The position numbers and the translations under genes are program-made. Below are positions 1 through 10,845 of a stretch of DNA of 62,901 nucleotides, in pieces (the stretch's first letter is position 1; each line of letters opens with the position of its first letter). Origin of the DNA: Meiothermus sp. (GTDB taxonomy: Bacteria; Deinococcota; Deinococci; Deinococcales; Thermaceae); assembly GCF_025060375.1 (NCBI RefSeq), contig NZ_JANXCG010000054.1, forward strand, positions 1 to 62,901. Direction: 5' to 3'. Below the pieces are notes generated by a model, which did no database searches, was not told the DNA's origin, and was given only the letters and a program-made list of their open reading frames with translations.

Positions 1-95
1 CTCGCTACCAGCTCCCCCAGGCTTTTCGCAGGTAACCACGTCCTTCATCGGCTCAGGTGCCAGGGCATCCACCGTGTGCCCGTTCTATCTTGACC
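1..95 (-). rRNA. rrl: 23S ribosomal RNA, 5' end only
   Basis: Read on the minus strand from 95 downward, the sequence is the conserved 5' start of bacterial 23S rRNA: it opens with GGTCAAGATAG, continues into a block containing GGTGGATGCC, and then GATGAAGGACGTGGTTACC. The gene runs off the left edge of the window, so only about 95 nt of some 2.9 kb are present. No 16S rRNA or spacer tRNA lies immediately upstream; the next gene, at 467, diverges. This agrees with the known Thermus arrangement in which 16S is unlinked from 23S-5S. The exact mature 5' end is inferred from conservation. Confidence 0.93.
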
Positions 96-186
96 CCATT
101 CAATCAAGAGCTCGCCTACAAAGGCATCGCTCCCTACCGCCCAGCTTTCATGATCCCCGCGCCATCCTCGCGAAGGCGCAACGAGA

Positions 187-215
187 AGGATAACAGAGGG
201 AGTAAAAGCTGTCAA
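187..215 (-). promoter_or_regulatory. 23S rRNA promoter
   Basis: On the minus strand there is a consensus -35 TTGACA (215-210), a 17-nt spacer and a -10 TATCCT (192-187). Transcription should start near 180, giving a precursor leader of about 85 nt before the mature 23S 5' end at 95. Within the leader, close to the 23S end, GAGCTCTTGATTG loosely resembles a boxA antitermination element; that part is weak. Confidence 0.85.
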
Positions 216-466
216 TACGTGGCCCCGAAAAGGCCCTACGGCTGCCCATTGTGGGCTCACGGGCCTAGCCCCACTGCTAGACCTGCCCGGGGCCAGGCGA
301 CCCTCTGCAGCCGCTCTTCAGGGGCTTTCTTCAGGCTTGCGCGTGCCCTCCTGGGCCAGCCGATGAGCGGAGTGCGGGCACAAACGCCTGCGCAAGGCTG
401 GCGGTCAAATGCCAGCTTTTTGGGGGCCGGCAGGGTCTATCCTGGGGCTGGGGTAAGGGTGGCGGT
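216..466. other. Non-coding spacer between 23S rRNA promoter and divergent gene
   Basis: About 250 bp between the rRNA promoter and the divergent c-di-GMP-type gene at 467. No convincing reading frame or RNA gene is visible. A TATCCT at 438-443 could be a -10 for the plus-strand gene, but no good -35 goes with it. Confidence 0.5.
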
Positions 467-2614
467 ATGGAGAAGAGCGGGCCTGGTTTCAATCCCCTGG
501 AGGCCACCTGTGGCTTGATGGTGGTCTGCACCGACCTGGAAGGCCGCTATACCTACGCCAACCAGGCCTACCTGGCCCATACTGGGTTGAAAGCACCCCC
601 TATAGGCGCCTTGGTACTGGAGCACGTGGCGGCAGAGGACCTTCCCCGGGTGATGGATACCGTGAGGCGGGCCCTGGAGCACCCGGGACAGGCTTTTTGG
701 GTGGAGTTTGGCAGGCCCCTGCGGCGGGCTTGGAACCGCAGCCGCTGGGAGTTGGTGGCGGTCTGTGACGGGTCAGGTAACCCGGTGGGCCTGCAGTGGA
801 TGGGCTACGACATCAGCGATGTCTACCGCCGGGAGCGTTTTCAGGAGGCCTCGCTTGGGCTTCTGTCTGCTGGTCTAAGGGAGAGCCTTTGCGCCAAGGA
901 GGTGCTTAGGCGGGCCCTGGACGCTGCGCTGGAGGTGGTGCCGGTAGCCCAGGCTGGCAGCGCCACCCTGCTGTACCCCGACGGGCAATTTCACTTTGTG
1001 GCGGCACGAGGCTATGACCTGGCCGCGCTCGAGCGGGTGCACTTACACCCTGGAGAGCCGCTTTCCCTCAGCCGGCACATCCAGGCTAGGGTCTTTACCC
1101 AGGCGGATATAGCCGCTTTCAATGCCCGGCTTGACCCCGAGCGGCGGGCGCTGCTTGAGGGGCCGGGCCGTTCCAGGGAGATCCAGGCCATGCTGGCCAC
1201 CCCGGTGGTGGTGGGAGGGCAGCCGCGGGCCTACCTCTACCTCGACCACTTCCAGCGCCCTGATGCCTTTGACGAACTGGACCTGCGCCACCTAGAGGGG
1301 CTGGCTTACCACGTGGCCTGGCTGCTCTACGGAGAGGAGCTGCGTTTTGGCCACTACCACCACCCTGAGACGGGGCTGGCCAACCTGCGCAGCCTGAGGG
1401 AGTGGCTCCTGCGGCTACCGCCTGCCCACCGGGCCTTGGTGGCGTTGCGCTGCCGATCGCTGGAGCGGCTGCGGCGGTTGGAAGGGGAGAGGGCCCACCT
1501 TGCTGCGCTGCAGGAGGTGGCCCGGACCATCCAGGCCAACCTGCGGTCTTCCGACCGGCTGGCCTGGGAGGAGGGTACCTTTTGGCTGTTGCTGGAAGGG
1601 GTGACGGGGGCTGGGGAGGTCTATGCGGTGCTGGGGCGGTTGCGGACCGAGGTGGAGGCTGCGTTGGCTAAGCGCTGGCCTCAGCTTGACTTCAACACGC
1701 GGGCTGGGGCGGCCCTGGCTGGGCCCGGCGTGCTCCCCCTCGAGCTGCTCTGTGCCGCCGAGCTAGCCCTGGAGCAGAACCCCCGGCCTGGCCGGGTGTA
1801 CTTTTTTGACCCCGACCTGGCCCGCCAGACCCGCGAAACCGATGCCCTGCGCGGCGCCCTGGTCCGGTCCCTGCGCCACCTGCCGGACCCACCGGAGGGC
1901 TTCACCCTGCACTACCAGCCCGTTTTCCATCTGGTCGAGCGTCGGCTGCGCCACCTCGAGGCCCTGTTGCGCTGGAACCACCCTGGGTTGGGGCAGGTCT
2001 CCCCGGGAAGGTTTCTGCCGCTGGTCGAGGAGGAGGGGTGGATGTCCGAGCTGGGCGACTGGGTTCTTGGGGTGGCGGTGGAGCAGGCGGCCCGCTGGGG
2101 GGTTGCGGTGGCGGTGAACCTGGCTGGGGGCCAGCTAGAACCAGGTTTCCCCGACCGGGTGGCGGGCCACCTGGCTCGCCACCAGCTCCCCCCAGGGCGG
2201 CTGATCTTTGAGGTCACCGAGGGCGTGGCCCTGGAAGAGATGGGTCTGGAGGTGCTTCGGACCCTGGCTGAGCGGGGGCATCCGCTGCACCTGGACGACT
2301 TCGGCTCGGGCTTGTCTTCCCTCGAGCGAATCGTGCGCCTGCCCTTTGCGGCAATCAAACTGGGCCAGGGCTTTATGGCCAGCCTGGGCTCCCTTCCCGA
2401 ACCTCACTCCCCCCAGGCCCGTTTGCTCCACGCGCTGCGGGGTTTGGCCGAGGGCTTGGGTCTGGAGATCATCGTGGAGGGTATTGAGACCCAGGGCCAG
2501 CTGGAGTTTCTCCTGGCCGAGGGCTTTGTTCTGGGCCAAGGCTATCTGCTGGGGCGGCCTCGAGCCCACTATGCCGAAGCCGAACTTCGGTGGCTTTGCC
2601 GAGGGAGTCCCTAG
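467..2614 (+). CDS. PAS-GAF-(degenerate GGDEF)-EAL protein, putative c-di-GMP phosphodiesterase
   Basis: This is a 715-residue cytoplasmic signalling protein without membrane segments. A PAS domain (about 15-120) is followed by a GAF domain (about 135-290), a GGDEF-like region (about 300-450) and an EAL domain (about 470-705). The GGDEF active-site loop has decayed to WEEGTFW (about residue 366), so cyclase activity is unlikely and the domain may be a sensor or scaffold. The EAL domain keeps the EAL motif (HLEALLRW), the Asn strand (VNLAGG), FEVTEG and DDFGSG, so c-di-GMP hydrolysis is plausible. KID is replaced by KLG, keeping the Lys. The ATG at 467 follows a GGGTGG sequence. The gene diverges from the 23S rRNA promoter. 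Ligands of the PAS and GAF domains cannot be inferred. Confidence 0.85.
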   Translation: MEKSGPGFNPLEATCGLMVVCTDLEGRYTYANQAYLAHTGLKAPPIGALVLEHVAAEDLPRVMDTVRRALEHPGQAFWVEFGRPLRRAWNRSRWELVAVCDGSGNPVGLQWMGYDISDVYRRERFQEASLGLLSAGLRESLCAKEVLRRALDAALEVVPVAQAGSATLLYPDGQFHFVAARGYDLAALERVHLHPGEPLSLSRHIQARVFTQADIAAFNARLDPERRALLEGPGRSREIQAMLATPVVVGGQPRAYLYLDHFQRPDAFDELDLRHLEGLAYHVAWLLYGEELRFGHYHHPETGLANLRSLREWLLRLPPAHRALVALRCRSLERLRRLEGERAHLAALQEVARTIQANLRSSDRLAWEEGTFWLLLEGVTGAGEVYAVLGRLRTEVEAALAKRWPQLDFNTRAGAALAGPGVLPLELLCAAELALEQNPRPGRVYFFDPDLARQTRETDALRGALVRSLRHLPDPPEGFTLHYQPVFHLVERRLRHLEALLRWNHPGLGQVSPGRFLPLVEEEGWMSELGDWVLGVAVEQAARWGVAVAVNLAGGQLEPGFPDRVAGHLARHQLPPGRLIFEVTEGVALEEMGLEVLRTLAERGHPLHLDDFGSGLSSLERIVRLPFAAIKLGQGFMASLGSLPEPHSPQARLLHALRGLAEGLGLEIIVEGIETQGQLEFLLAEGFVLGQGYLLGRPRAHYAEAELRWLCRGSP

Positions 2615-2644
2615 GGTTGCTACTTGAAGAGCCCCCCGGGGGCT

Positions 2645-2650
2645 TAGGAT
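2645..2650 (+). promoter_or_regulatory. -10 element of a probable leaderless promoter
   Basis: TAGGAT lies exactly 7 nt before the ATG at 2658, the spacing expected if transcription starts on the start codon. A TTGAAG at 2624-2629 is a possible -35 with a short 15-nt spacer. A tight GC palindrome at 2630-2644 precedes it. Confidence 0.55.
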
Positions 2651-2657
2651 GTGAGGT

Positions 2658-3347
2658 ATGAAGTGGGTGCCCCTGCAACTGCGCTACAACCTCAAGTACG
2701 CCGGGCGGCCAGCGGGCGAGCAGCGGATTGTGCTTGAGCCCCGACGGGAGGGTATTAAGCTCGTGCTCGAGGCCACCGTGGAACTCCCTCCTCCAAAAAC
2801 CCGGCAGCGCTGGGAGAGCGAGCTGGATGCCCGTGGTTTGCCTCGGCGTTACCGGGAGCGGGTAGAGGGGAACGGGGCTAGGGTGATGGAGGTGGAGTTT
2901 TCCCGTGAGGACGGCCTGGTCACGGTAAGCCAGGGCAAAGAAGACCTGGCCATTCCCTACCTTACCGATATGCACGATCCGCTTTCCCTCATCCTGGCGC
3001 TGGGTAGGCTGAGGCTTCAGGTGGGGGAGGTGAAGCGGTTTGACCTGGTGGGGGGGCGGGTGTACGCTGAGCGGCTCCCCGACCAGCGGACGGAAGGGCA
3101 GGTTTTGTGGGTCTACCGGCTCCGCCCGGGGTTGAGCTTGCTCTACTTTGATGAGCAGGGCTATCCGGTGAGGCTGACCCAGAAGGTGGGGGAGCACGTG
3201 TTTGAGGTTGAGCGGGTGGCGGTGGAGGCCCAGGCTGGACTTCCCAGCCCCCAGCAGGAAACCCCTTCCCGGGTGGTGGCAGGGGAGCCGCCGAAAGAGC
3301 GCAGGGCGGCCTTCCGGCACCGTCGCCGCCGCAGGCGTTATGCATAG
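2658..3347 (+). CDS. DUF3108-like protein
   Basis: This 229-residue protein has an N-terminal stretch (LRYNLKYAGRPAGEQ) and alternating beta-rich pattern that resemble the DUF3108 family, usually periplasmic or envelope-associated proteins of unknown function. No signal peptide is obvious. The last 15 or so residues form a very basic tail (RHRRRRRRYA), which could bind nucleic acid or acidic lipids; this is inference only. The promoter appears leaderless, with TAGGAT 7 nt before the ATG. hisD follows after 26 bp on the same strand. The family assignment is by pattern, not by alignment. Confidence 0.65.
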   Translation: MKWVPLQLRYNLKYAGRPAGEQRIVLEPRREGIKLVLEATVELPPPKTRQRWESELDARGLPRRYRERVEGNGARVMEVEFSREDGLVTVSQGKEDLAIPYLTDMHDPLSLILALGRLRLQVGEVKRFDLVGGRVYAERLPDQRTEGQVLWVYRLRPGLSLLYFDEQGYPVRLTQKVGEHVFEVERVAVEAQAGLPSPQQETPSRVVAGEPPKERRAAFRHRRRRRRYA

Positions 3348-3373
3348 GGTATCCTGGATGAGGGTTGCTTTGG

Positions 3374-4621
3374 ATGATTAAGAGCCCTGAGCAGGTACGC
3401 GAACACTTCAAAAACCGCCGGCTGACCGTGGAGTATGGCGATGCCCTGGAGACGGTTCGGCGCATCCTGCACCAGGTAGAGCGCGAGGGTGATGCTGCGC
3501 TCCACCGGATTAGCCAGGAGATTGACGGCTATCCGGTGGAGGAGATTCCCAAACGCGTCTGGCGTGAGGCTTACGAGGCCCTGGATGCCGGGCTTCGGGA
3601 TGCTCTGGAGACGGCCAAGGAGCGCATAGAGGCCTTTTATCGCCGTGAACCCATGGGTGGTTTTCTGGAGGCCGGGCCAGACGGGGTATTGGGTCAGCTT
3701 GTGCGCCCTTTAGACCGGGTGGGGATATATGTGCCCGGAGGGTCGGCCCCGCTGCTCTCCACGGTGCTGATGACCGCAGTGCCAGCCAAGGTGGCGGGGG
3801 TGGGGGAGGTGGTGCTTGCCTCACCGCCCAAGGTCCATACGGGCATCCTGGCTGCGGCTTGGGTTGCGGGGGCCGATCGCCTTTTCGCCATGGGTGGGGC
3901 CCAGGCCATTGCCGCGCTGGCCTATGGCACCGAGACGGTGCCCCGGGTGGATAAGATAATGGGCCCTGGCAACCGCTATGTGGTGCTGGCCAAGCGCGAG
4001 GTCTATGGCCTGGTGGGCGTGGAGGGTCTGCCAGGGCCCACCGAGACCCTGATTATCGCCGATGCCTCTGCCGATCCCAAGCTGCTGGCTGCGGATATCC
4101 TGGCCCAGGCCGAGCACGGCCCCGACTCGGAGGCCTGGCTGCTTTCGGCCTACCGCGAGCTTTTGGAACGGGTGGCTGAGGAGCTGGAGCGCCAGCTCTC
4201 CGACCTGCCTCGCGCACCCATTGCCCGCGAGGCTTTGGCCCGAAGTGGGCTGGTGCTGGTGAGGGATATGGAGGAGGCGCTCGAGCTGGCCAATCTCTAT
4301 GCCCCCGAGCACCTTTGCCTCTCCTTGCACGATCCTATGGCGGTGCTGGGCCAGGTGCGGAACGCGGGGGGGGTCTTCCTGGGCGAGCACTCCTGCGAGG
4401 CGCTGGGCGACTACATCGCCGGTCCCAGCCACGTGATGCCCACCTCCGGTACCGCTCGCTTCGGCGGGGGGCTTGCCCTGCGGGACTTCCTTAAGGTGAT
4501 TCCGGTGGTGGGGCTTAGCCAGAAGGCGGTCCAGCACCTCGCTGCTTTGGGGGCCCGTATGGCCCGTGAGGAGGGGTTGGAGGCCCATGCGCGGGCCCTT
4601 GACCGTCGGTTGGAAGGCTGA
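3374..4621 (+). CDS. hisD: Histidinol dehydrogenase
   Basis: HisD catalyses the last two oxidations of histidine biosynthesis, L-histidinol to L-histidine, using NAD and zinc. The 415-residue protein is full length for the family and has the family blocks [31 protein letters not shown] and [14 protein letters not shown]. The start is taken at ATG 3374 because GAGGG (3360-3364) stands 9 nt upstream; a TTG at 3365 in frame would add three residues. No other his gene is adjacent, so the pathway is dispersed here. Confidence 0.95.
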   Translation: MIKSPEQVREHFKNRRLTVEYGDALETVRRILHQVEREGDAALHRISQEIDGYPVEEIPKRVWREAYEALDAGLRDALETAKERIEAFYRREPMGGFLEAGPDGVLGQLVRPLDRVGIYVPGGSAPLLSTVLMTAVPAKVAGVGEVVLASPPKVHTGILAAAWVAGADRLFAMGGAQAIAALAYGTETVPRVDKIMGPGNRYVVLAKREVYGLVGVEGLPGPTETLIIADASADPKLLAADILAQAEHGPDSEAWLLSAYRELLERVAEELERQLSDLPRAPIAREALARSGLVLVRDMEEALELANLYAPEHLCLSLHDPMAVLGQVRNAGGVFLGEHSCEALGDYIAGPSHVMPTSGTARFGGGLALRDFLKVIPVVGLSQKAVQHLAALGARMAREEGLEAHARALDRRLEG

Positions 4622-4632
4622 GGCTGCACCGC

Positions 4633-5118
4633 CTAGCGAATGTAGAAGAAGGTTTCGGCCACGTCGCGCACCCTAGAACCGCTTTGCTCTATGTACAAAA
4701 CCGTCTGGCGGTCCCAACCCTGGGCGGTGTAGCGACCCCGGAGGACCAGGCTTGGGGGATGGGGGGTATCCGTGTAGATGGCCCGTACCCGCTGGAGGCC
4801 CAAGGGAGGGCGCAGCTCATAGCGGTATCCGGGGGGGCCGGAGAGGAGATGGGTGCCCGCGCCTAGGAAAACCCGGTCAAACTCGTAGGCTACCCCGTCG
4901 GCGTCCAGGGCGGCCAGGGTTACGTACCCGGCGCGGCTTAGGCTTATGAGGAAGCGCACGCTTTCGCCCACCCGGTAACTGCCGCCTTCCCCCCGGTCGG
5001 GCTCGAATCGGGTGATGATGGGGCTAAGCTCGACCCCAAAGCGCAGCCCCACCGTGACCGAGCGGGGCACACAGGCGGTCAGGAGGCCAAGAAGGAGCAC
5101 CAAGGCTATGGTCCGCAT
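4633..5118 (-). CDS. DUF4384-like lipoprotein
   Basis: This 161-residue protein has a short hydrophobic signal ending in LLTAC, a clear lipobox for lipid attachment at the Cys (about residue 16). The rest resembles DUF4384, a beta-rich domain found in envelope lipoproteins: GESVRFLISLSRAGYVTLAALD is typical in part. The function is unknown. It is convergent with hisD. The promoter looks leaderless: TAAAAT at 5130-5125 lies 6 nt before the ATG. Confidence 0.75.
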   Translation of the reverse strand: MRTIALVLLLGLLTACVPRSVTVGLRFGVELSPIITRFEPDRGEGGSYRVGESVRFLISLSRAGYVTLAALDADGVAYEFDRVFLGAGTHLLSGPPGYRYELRPPLGLQRVRAIYTDTPHPPSLVLRGRYTAQGWDRQTVLYIEQSGSRVRDVAETFFYIR

Positions 5119-5163
5119 GGCCCCATTTTAGCCTTTGCTAATCCCTATCTGTTTTAGGGGAGC

Positions 5164-5772
5164 CTAAGCCCGCCTTAGGGGAGCGAAGCTCCGGCGGTGC
5201 TCGGGGCAGGGGCCCAGCCTCCGCAACGCGGCCCGGTGCTCGGGGGTGCCGTAGCCCTTATTCCGGTCAAAGCCGTATCCGGGGTAGCGCAGCTCGAGGG
5301 CTTGCATGTAGCGGTCGCGGGCCACTTTAGCCAGGATGCTGGCTGCAGCCACGCTGGGACTCCTTTGGTCAGCCTTGGGAGGGCTGCGGAAGTAGGAGGG
5401 GGCTTCGGCGTAGTCCCGCCATGCCTTCAGGTGCAGGTAGTCGGTCAGAAGGGCATGGGGCTTGGGATGGAGCTGCGCCAGGGCCCGCAAGGCGGCCCGG
5501 TGGGTGGCCTCGAGGATGCCTAGCTGGTCTACCTCGGCGGCTTCCGCCCAGCCTATTCCAAAGGCCAAGGCGGTTCGCCGGGCGAGGACCTCCAGAGCCT
5601 CCCGCTGGGCTGGAGAGAGGGCCTTGGAGTCGGCGAAGGGGTAGGGGCCGGGCCCCGGCAGGATGACCGCGGCCGCCACCACCGGTCCGGCCCAGGCGCC
5701 TCGCCCGGCCTCGTCTACGCCGGCCACCCGTAGGCCCATTGCCCACCATTCGGCTTCCAGGGGGGGTTCCAT
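5164..5772 (-). CDS. rnhB: Ribonuclease HII
   Basis: RNase HII cleaves the RNA strand of RNA-DNA hybrids and single ribonucleotides embedded in DNA. The N-terminal VAGVDEAGRGAWAGPVV block contains the catalytic Asp and Glu (DEAGRG) and the middle has VAAASILAKVARD, both family signatures. The start is set at ATG 5772 (202 residues); a TTG at 5796 would add eight residues, and an internal ATG precedes GLRVAGVDEAG. The gene diverges from the diguanylate cyclase gene. Confidence 0.92.
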   Translation of the reverse strand: MEPPLEAEWWAMGLRVAGVDEAGRGAWAGPVVAAAVILPGPGPYPFADSKALSPAQREALEVLARRTALAFGIGWAEAAEVDQLGILEATHRAALRALAQLHPKPHALLTDYLHLKAWRDYAEAPSYFRSPPKADQRSPSVAAASILAKVARDRYMQALELRYPGYGFDRNKGYGTPEHRAALRRLGPCPEHRRSFAPLRRA

Positions 5773-5867
5773 GGCACGCCCGTTATTTTTGGGCAAATGG
5801 GGTTGTTGAGGGAAGGGGCTCTTTTGGGTTTCCAGAATGCTTTGGGGTGTTAGATTGTTCTGAGGCG

Positions 5868-6989
5868 ATGCTCCGCGGTATGAACCCCTACGCCACGATG
5901 GAGGTGGATGACCCCCTCGAGGGCTTGCGCCTTCGCGTTACCCTGTGGCTTCTGCCCATGGGGGCGGTGGCTGCCCTGGCAGCCTGGGGTTTTTCCGTGG
6001 TCGCAGGGGTGCTCAACCCCTTGGACCGGGTTTTGCTGTGGCCAATGGCGCTGGGGTTCGTGGCGCTTGAGGTCTACCTGTGGCGCAATCCCCAGCGCAT
6101 TCGCCAGGTTTGGAAGGCTGCCTTGGCCCTCCTTGCGGTCTATGAGTTGAGCGTGGTGTACTACGAGGCGGCCTTTTTCCTCTACAGGCGCGATGGGATA
6201 TCCCCGGCCTTGCTCTGGTTCCCCATGGTCTACCTCACGGCCTTTGTGCTCCTGAACCGACGGCAGGCCTTTCGCTTCTCCCTCTCTTACCTGGCCCTGG
6301 GGCTTCTGCTGGGGGGGGCAGGGCTTCTGTCCAGCCCGGTGATCAACCCCACCGCCCTCAACACCGCGCTGCAGTTCGTTCTCTCCAACCTGGCCTATCT
6401 GATGTTGCTCTATGTCTTCGCCTCCTTGCGCCGCCACTACGCCCAGATGCACCAGATGGCCCACACCGACCCGCTGACCAACCTGACCAACCGGCGGGCC
6501 ATGCAGGGGCGCCTTGAGGCGGAGTTGGAGCGGGCTCAGCGTTACCGGCGCCCTTTTGCACTGCTCTTGGCCGACATAGATCACTTCAAGCAGATCAACG
6601 ACACCTACGGCCACCCGGTGGGCGACCAGGTGTTGCGGGAGGTGGCAGCCCGTATGCAGCAGCACCTGCGGGAGAGCGACGCCCTGGCCAGGTGGGGTGG
6701 GGAGGAGTTCCTGATCCTAGCCCCGGAGACCGAGCTGGGGCCAGCCCAGGGGCTTGCCCAGCGGCTTCTGGAGGCGGTGCGGCAGGCTCCCCTGGCTGGG
6801 GTTCCGGTGAGCCTGAGCATCGGCGTGGCCGCCTACCGCTTAGGGGATACCGTCGCGGCCCTGCTGAGCCGGGTAGACGAGGCCATGTACCGGGCCAAGG
6901 CTTTGGGGCGCAACCGGGTGGTCGCAGAGGATGCGCCTGAGGACATAATTCCTGCGCACTGGCCTGGTGAGGGAGGGGCAGGGGGGTAA
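5868..6989 (+). CDS. Membrane diguanylate cyclase (GGDEF)
   Basis: About six hydrophobic segments (roughly residues 20-190) form a membrane sensor region, followed by a GGDEF domain making c-di-GMP from two GTP. The active-site loop is intact as GGEEF (about residues 277-281), preceded at the usual five-residue distance by RESD, an RxxD inhibitory site, so product inhibition is expected. The ATG at 5868 has GAGG very close upstream; ATG 5880 is an alternative. Four bases separate the stop from the next gene, suggesting co-transcription. The signal sensed is unknown. Confidence 0.87.
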   Translation: MLRGMNPYATMEVDDPLEGLRLRVTLWLLPMGAVAALAAWGFSVVAGVLNPLDRVLLWPMALGFVALEVYLWRNPQRIRQVWKAALALLAVYELSVVYYEAAFFLYRRDGISPALLWFPMVYLTAFVLLNRRQAFRFSLSYLALGLLLGGAGLLSSPVINPTALNTALQFVLSNLAYLMLLYVFASLRRHYAQMHQMAHTDPLTNLTNRRAMQGRLEAELERAQRYRRPFALLLADIDHFKQINDTYGHPVGDQVLREVAARMQQHLRESDALARWGGEEFLILAPETELGPAQGLAQRLLEAVRQAPLAGVPVSLSIGVAAYRLGDTVAALLSRVDEAMYRAKALGRNRVVAEDAPEDIIPAHWPGEGGAGG

Positions 6990-6992
6990 GCT

Positions 6993-8150
6993 ATGTCCAT
7001 GTGGCTCGAGCCCGACCCCTCCGAACTGCGCGACCCCCACGGCTACAGCCTCAAGTGGCATTTCCACCCGCCTGATGTCCTGCCCCTTTGGGTAGCCGAT
7101 ATGGACTTTCCCATCGCTGAGGCGATCGCTGAGGCAGTCAGGGAGAGGTTGCGCTGGCGGGTAGGCTACCCCCCGGCTTCTGGGGATAGGGCCTTGTTGG
7201 AGCGGATTGTGGAGCACCAGGCCAGCCACGGCCTGCTGGGGCTCAGCCCGGAGAACCTTCTGCTGACCAGCTCGGTGGTACCGGGCATCTACGCCAGCGT
7301 GCTGGCCCTGACCAGCCCGGGCGATGAGGTGATTACCCAGGTGCCGGTCTACCCCCCTTTTTTGAACGCCCTGGAGGAGCACCGTCGGCTGGCCCAGTTC
7401 AGCCCCCTGGAGCCCACCCCAAAGAGCTGGGCGATAGACTTTGACCACCTGGAGCGCCTGGTAACCCCCCGCACCCGGCTGCTCATGCTGTGCAACCCGC
7501 AAAACCCCACCGGCCGGGTATTCCGTCGGGAGGAGCTGGAACGGCTGGCCGAGTTTGCCCTGCGGCACCGGCTTTGGGTGATGTCCGATGAGCTTTGGGC
7601 AGATCTGGTCTTTGAGGGAAAGCACATTCCCATTGCCTCCATAGACCGCGAGATTGCCATGCGCACCGTGACCCTGAGCGGTCCCTGCAAGACCTACAAC
7701 ACCGCTGGGCTGGGCGGAGGGGTGGCCATCAGCCACAACCGCCAACTCCTCTCGGCCCTTTCCCAAGCCCTGAGGGGTTTGGGTGGGCACCCCAATGTGC
7801 TGGCCATGGCGGCTTGGCGGGCAGCTTTGGAGCGGGCCCAGGACTGGCTCAGGGAGGTGCGGAGCTACTTGGAGGGCAATCGCGACTACCTGACGACCTT
7901 TTTGCGCTCCAGGCTGCCTCAGGTGGGCTACCGCCCGCCTGAGGGCACCTACCTGGCCTGGCTGGACTTTCGGGCTGTGCTGGGCGAGCGGGCGCATGCG
8001 GTGATGCTCGAGCAGGCCCGCCTGGGCCTGAGCGACGGCAGGGCTTTTGGGGGGTACGCGGGCTGGCTCAGGCTTAACTTCGCTACCGGGCGTACCCTGC
8101 TCAAGGAGGCGCTGGAGCGGATGGAGCGGCTGGTTGGCGCCTTGCGCTAG
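6993..8150 (+). CDS. PatB/MalY-type PLP-dependent C-S lyase (aminotransferase class I/II fold)
   Basis: This 385-residue fold-type I PLP enzyme has LPLWVADMDFP near the N-terminus, the diagnostic motif of the MalY/PatB cystathionine beta-lyase subgroup. The PLP lysine is in GPCKTYNTAGL (about residue 232), and CNPQNPTGR binds cofactor. The likely reaction is beta-elimination from cystathionine or Cys conjugates, although some relatives are true aminotransferases. It starts 4 bp after the diguanylate cyclase stop, and glgA follows after 16 bp. Confidence 0.85.
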   Translation: MSMWLEPDPSELRDPHGYSLKWHFHPPDVLPLWVADMDFPIAEAIAEAVRERLRWRVGYPPASGDRALLERIVEHQASHGLLGLSPENLLLTSSVVPGIYASVLALTSPGDEVITQVPVYPPFLNALEEHRRLAQFSPLEPTPKSWAIDFDHLERLVTPRTRLLMLCNPQNPTGRVFRREELERLAEFALRHRLWVMSDELWADLVFEGKHIPIASIDREIAMRTVTLSGPCKTYNTAGLGGGVAISHNRQLLSALSQALRGLGGHPNVLAMAAWRAALERAQDWLREVRSYLEGNRDYLTTFLRSRLPQVGYRPPEGTYLAWLDFRAVLGERAHAVMLEQARLGLSDGRAFGGYAGWLRLNFATGRTLLKEALERMERLVGALR

Positions 8151-8166
8151 GGGGTGGGGTAGACCT

Positions 8167-10521
<2,355 letters not shown>

Positions 10522-10527
10522 GGGCCT

Positions 10528-10845
10528 ATGAGCTGGTTTGCGGTATTCCTGGCTTTGCTGGTGCTGATCGGGCTTTTTGGCCTGGTCAACTACTGGGGCT
10601 ACCGGCGGGTGGAACGGGCCCAGCAGGCCTGGTTCCGCCAGGTGCTAGGGGAGGGGGTGGAGCTAGAGGATTTTTTGGCCCGGTCCCCCTACGAGTATCG
10701 GCCCCTCAAAGGCAGCAAGGCCTACGGGATTTTGGACAAGCGCACCGGCCAGGAGGTCCACCAGGCCAAGACCCCCGAAGAAGCCGAGGCCTGGATCGTG
10801 CTCCAGACCCTGGCCGAAGAGGGAAGGCTACCCGTCCGAAGCTAA
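10528..10845 (+). CDS. Small membrane-anchored protein, unknown function
   Basis: This 105-residue protein starts with a single membrane helix (residues 3-22, WFAVFLALLVLIGLFGLV), followed by a charged cytoplasmic part containing DKRTGQEVHQAKTPEEAEAW. No family is recognised. The ATG at 10528 follows a -10 TACACT by 6 nt, arguing for leaderless translation from this codon rather than upstream. Its 3' end overlaps the mutM 3' end by 18 bp. Confidence 0.7.
   Translation: MSWFAVFLALLVLIGLFGLVNYWGYRRVERAQQAWFRQVLGEGVELEDFLARSPYEYRPLKGSKAYGILDKRTGQEVHQAKTPEEAEAWIVLQTLAEEGRLPVRS

Noticed and set aside
403-408. Second rRNA promoter on the minus strand with TTGACC at 408-403
   Set aside because: No acceptable -10 at 16-18 nt.
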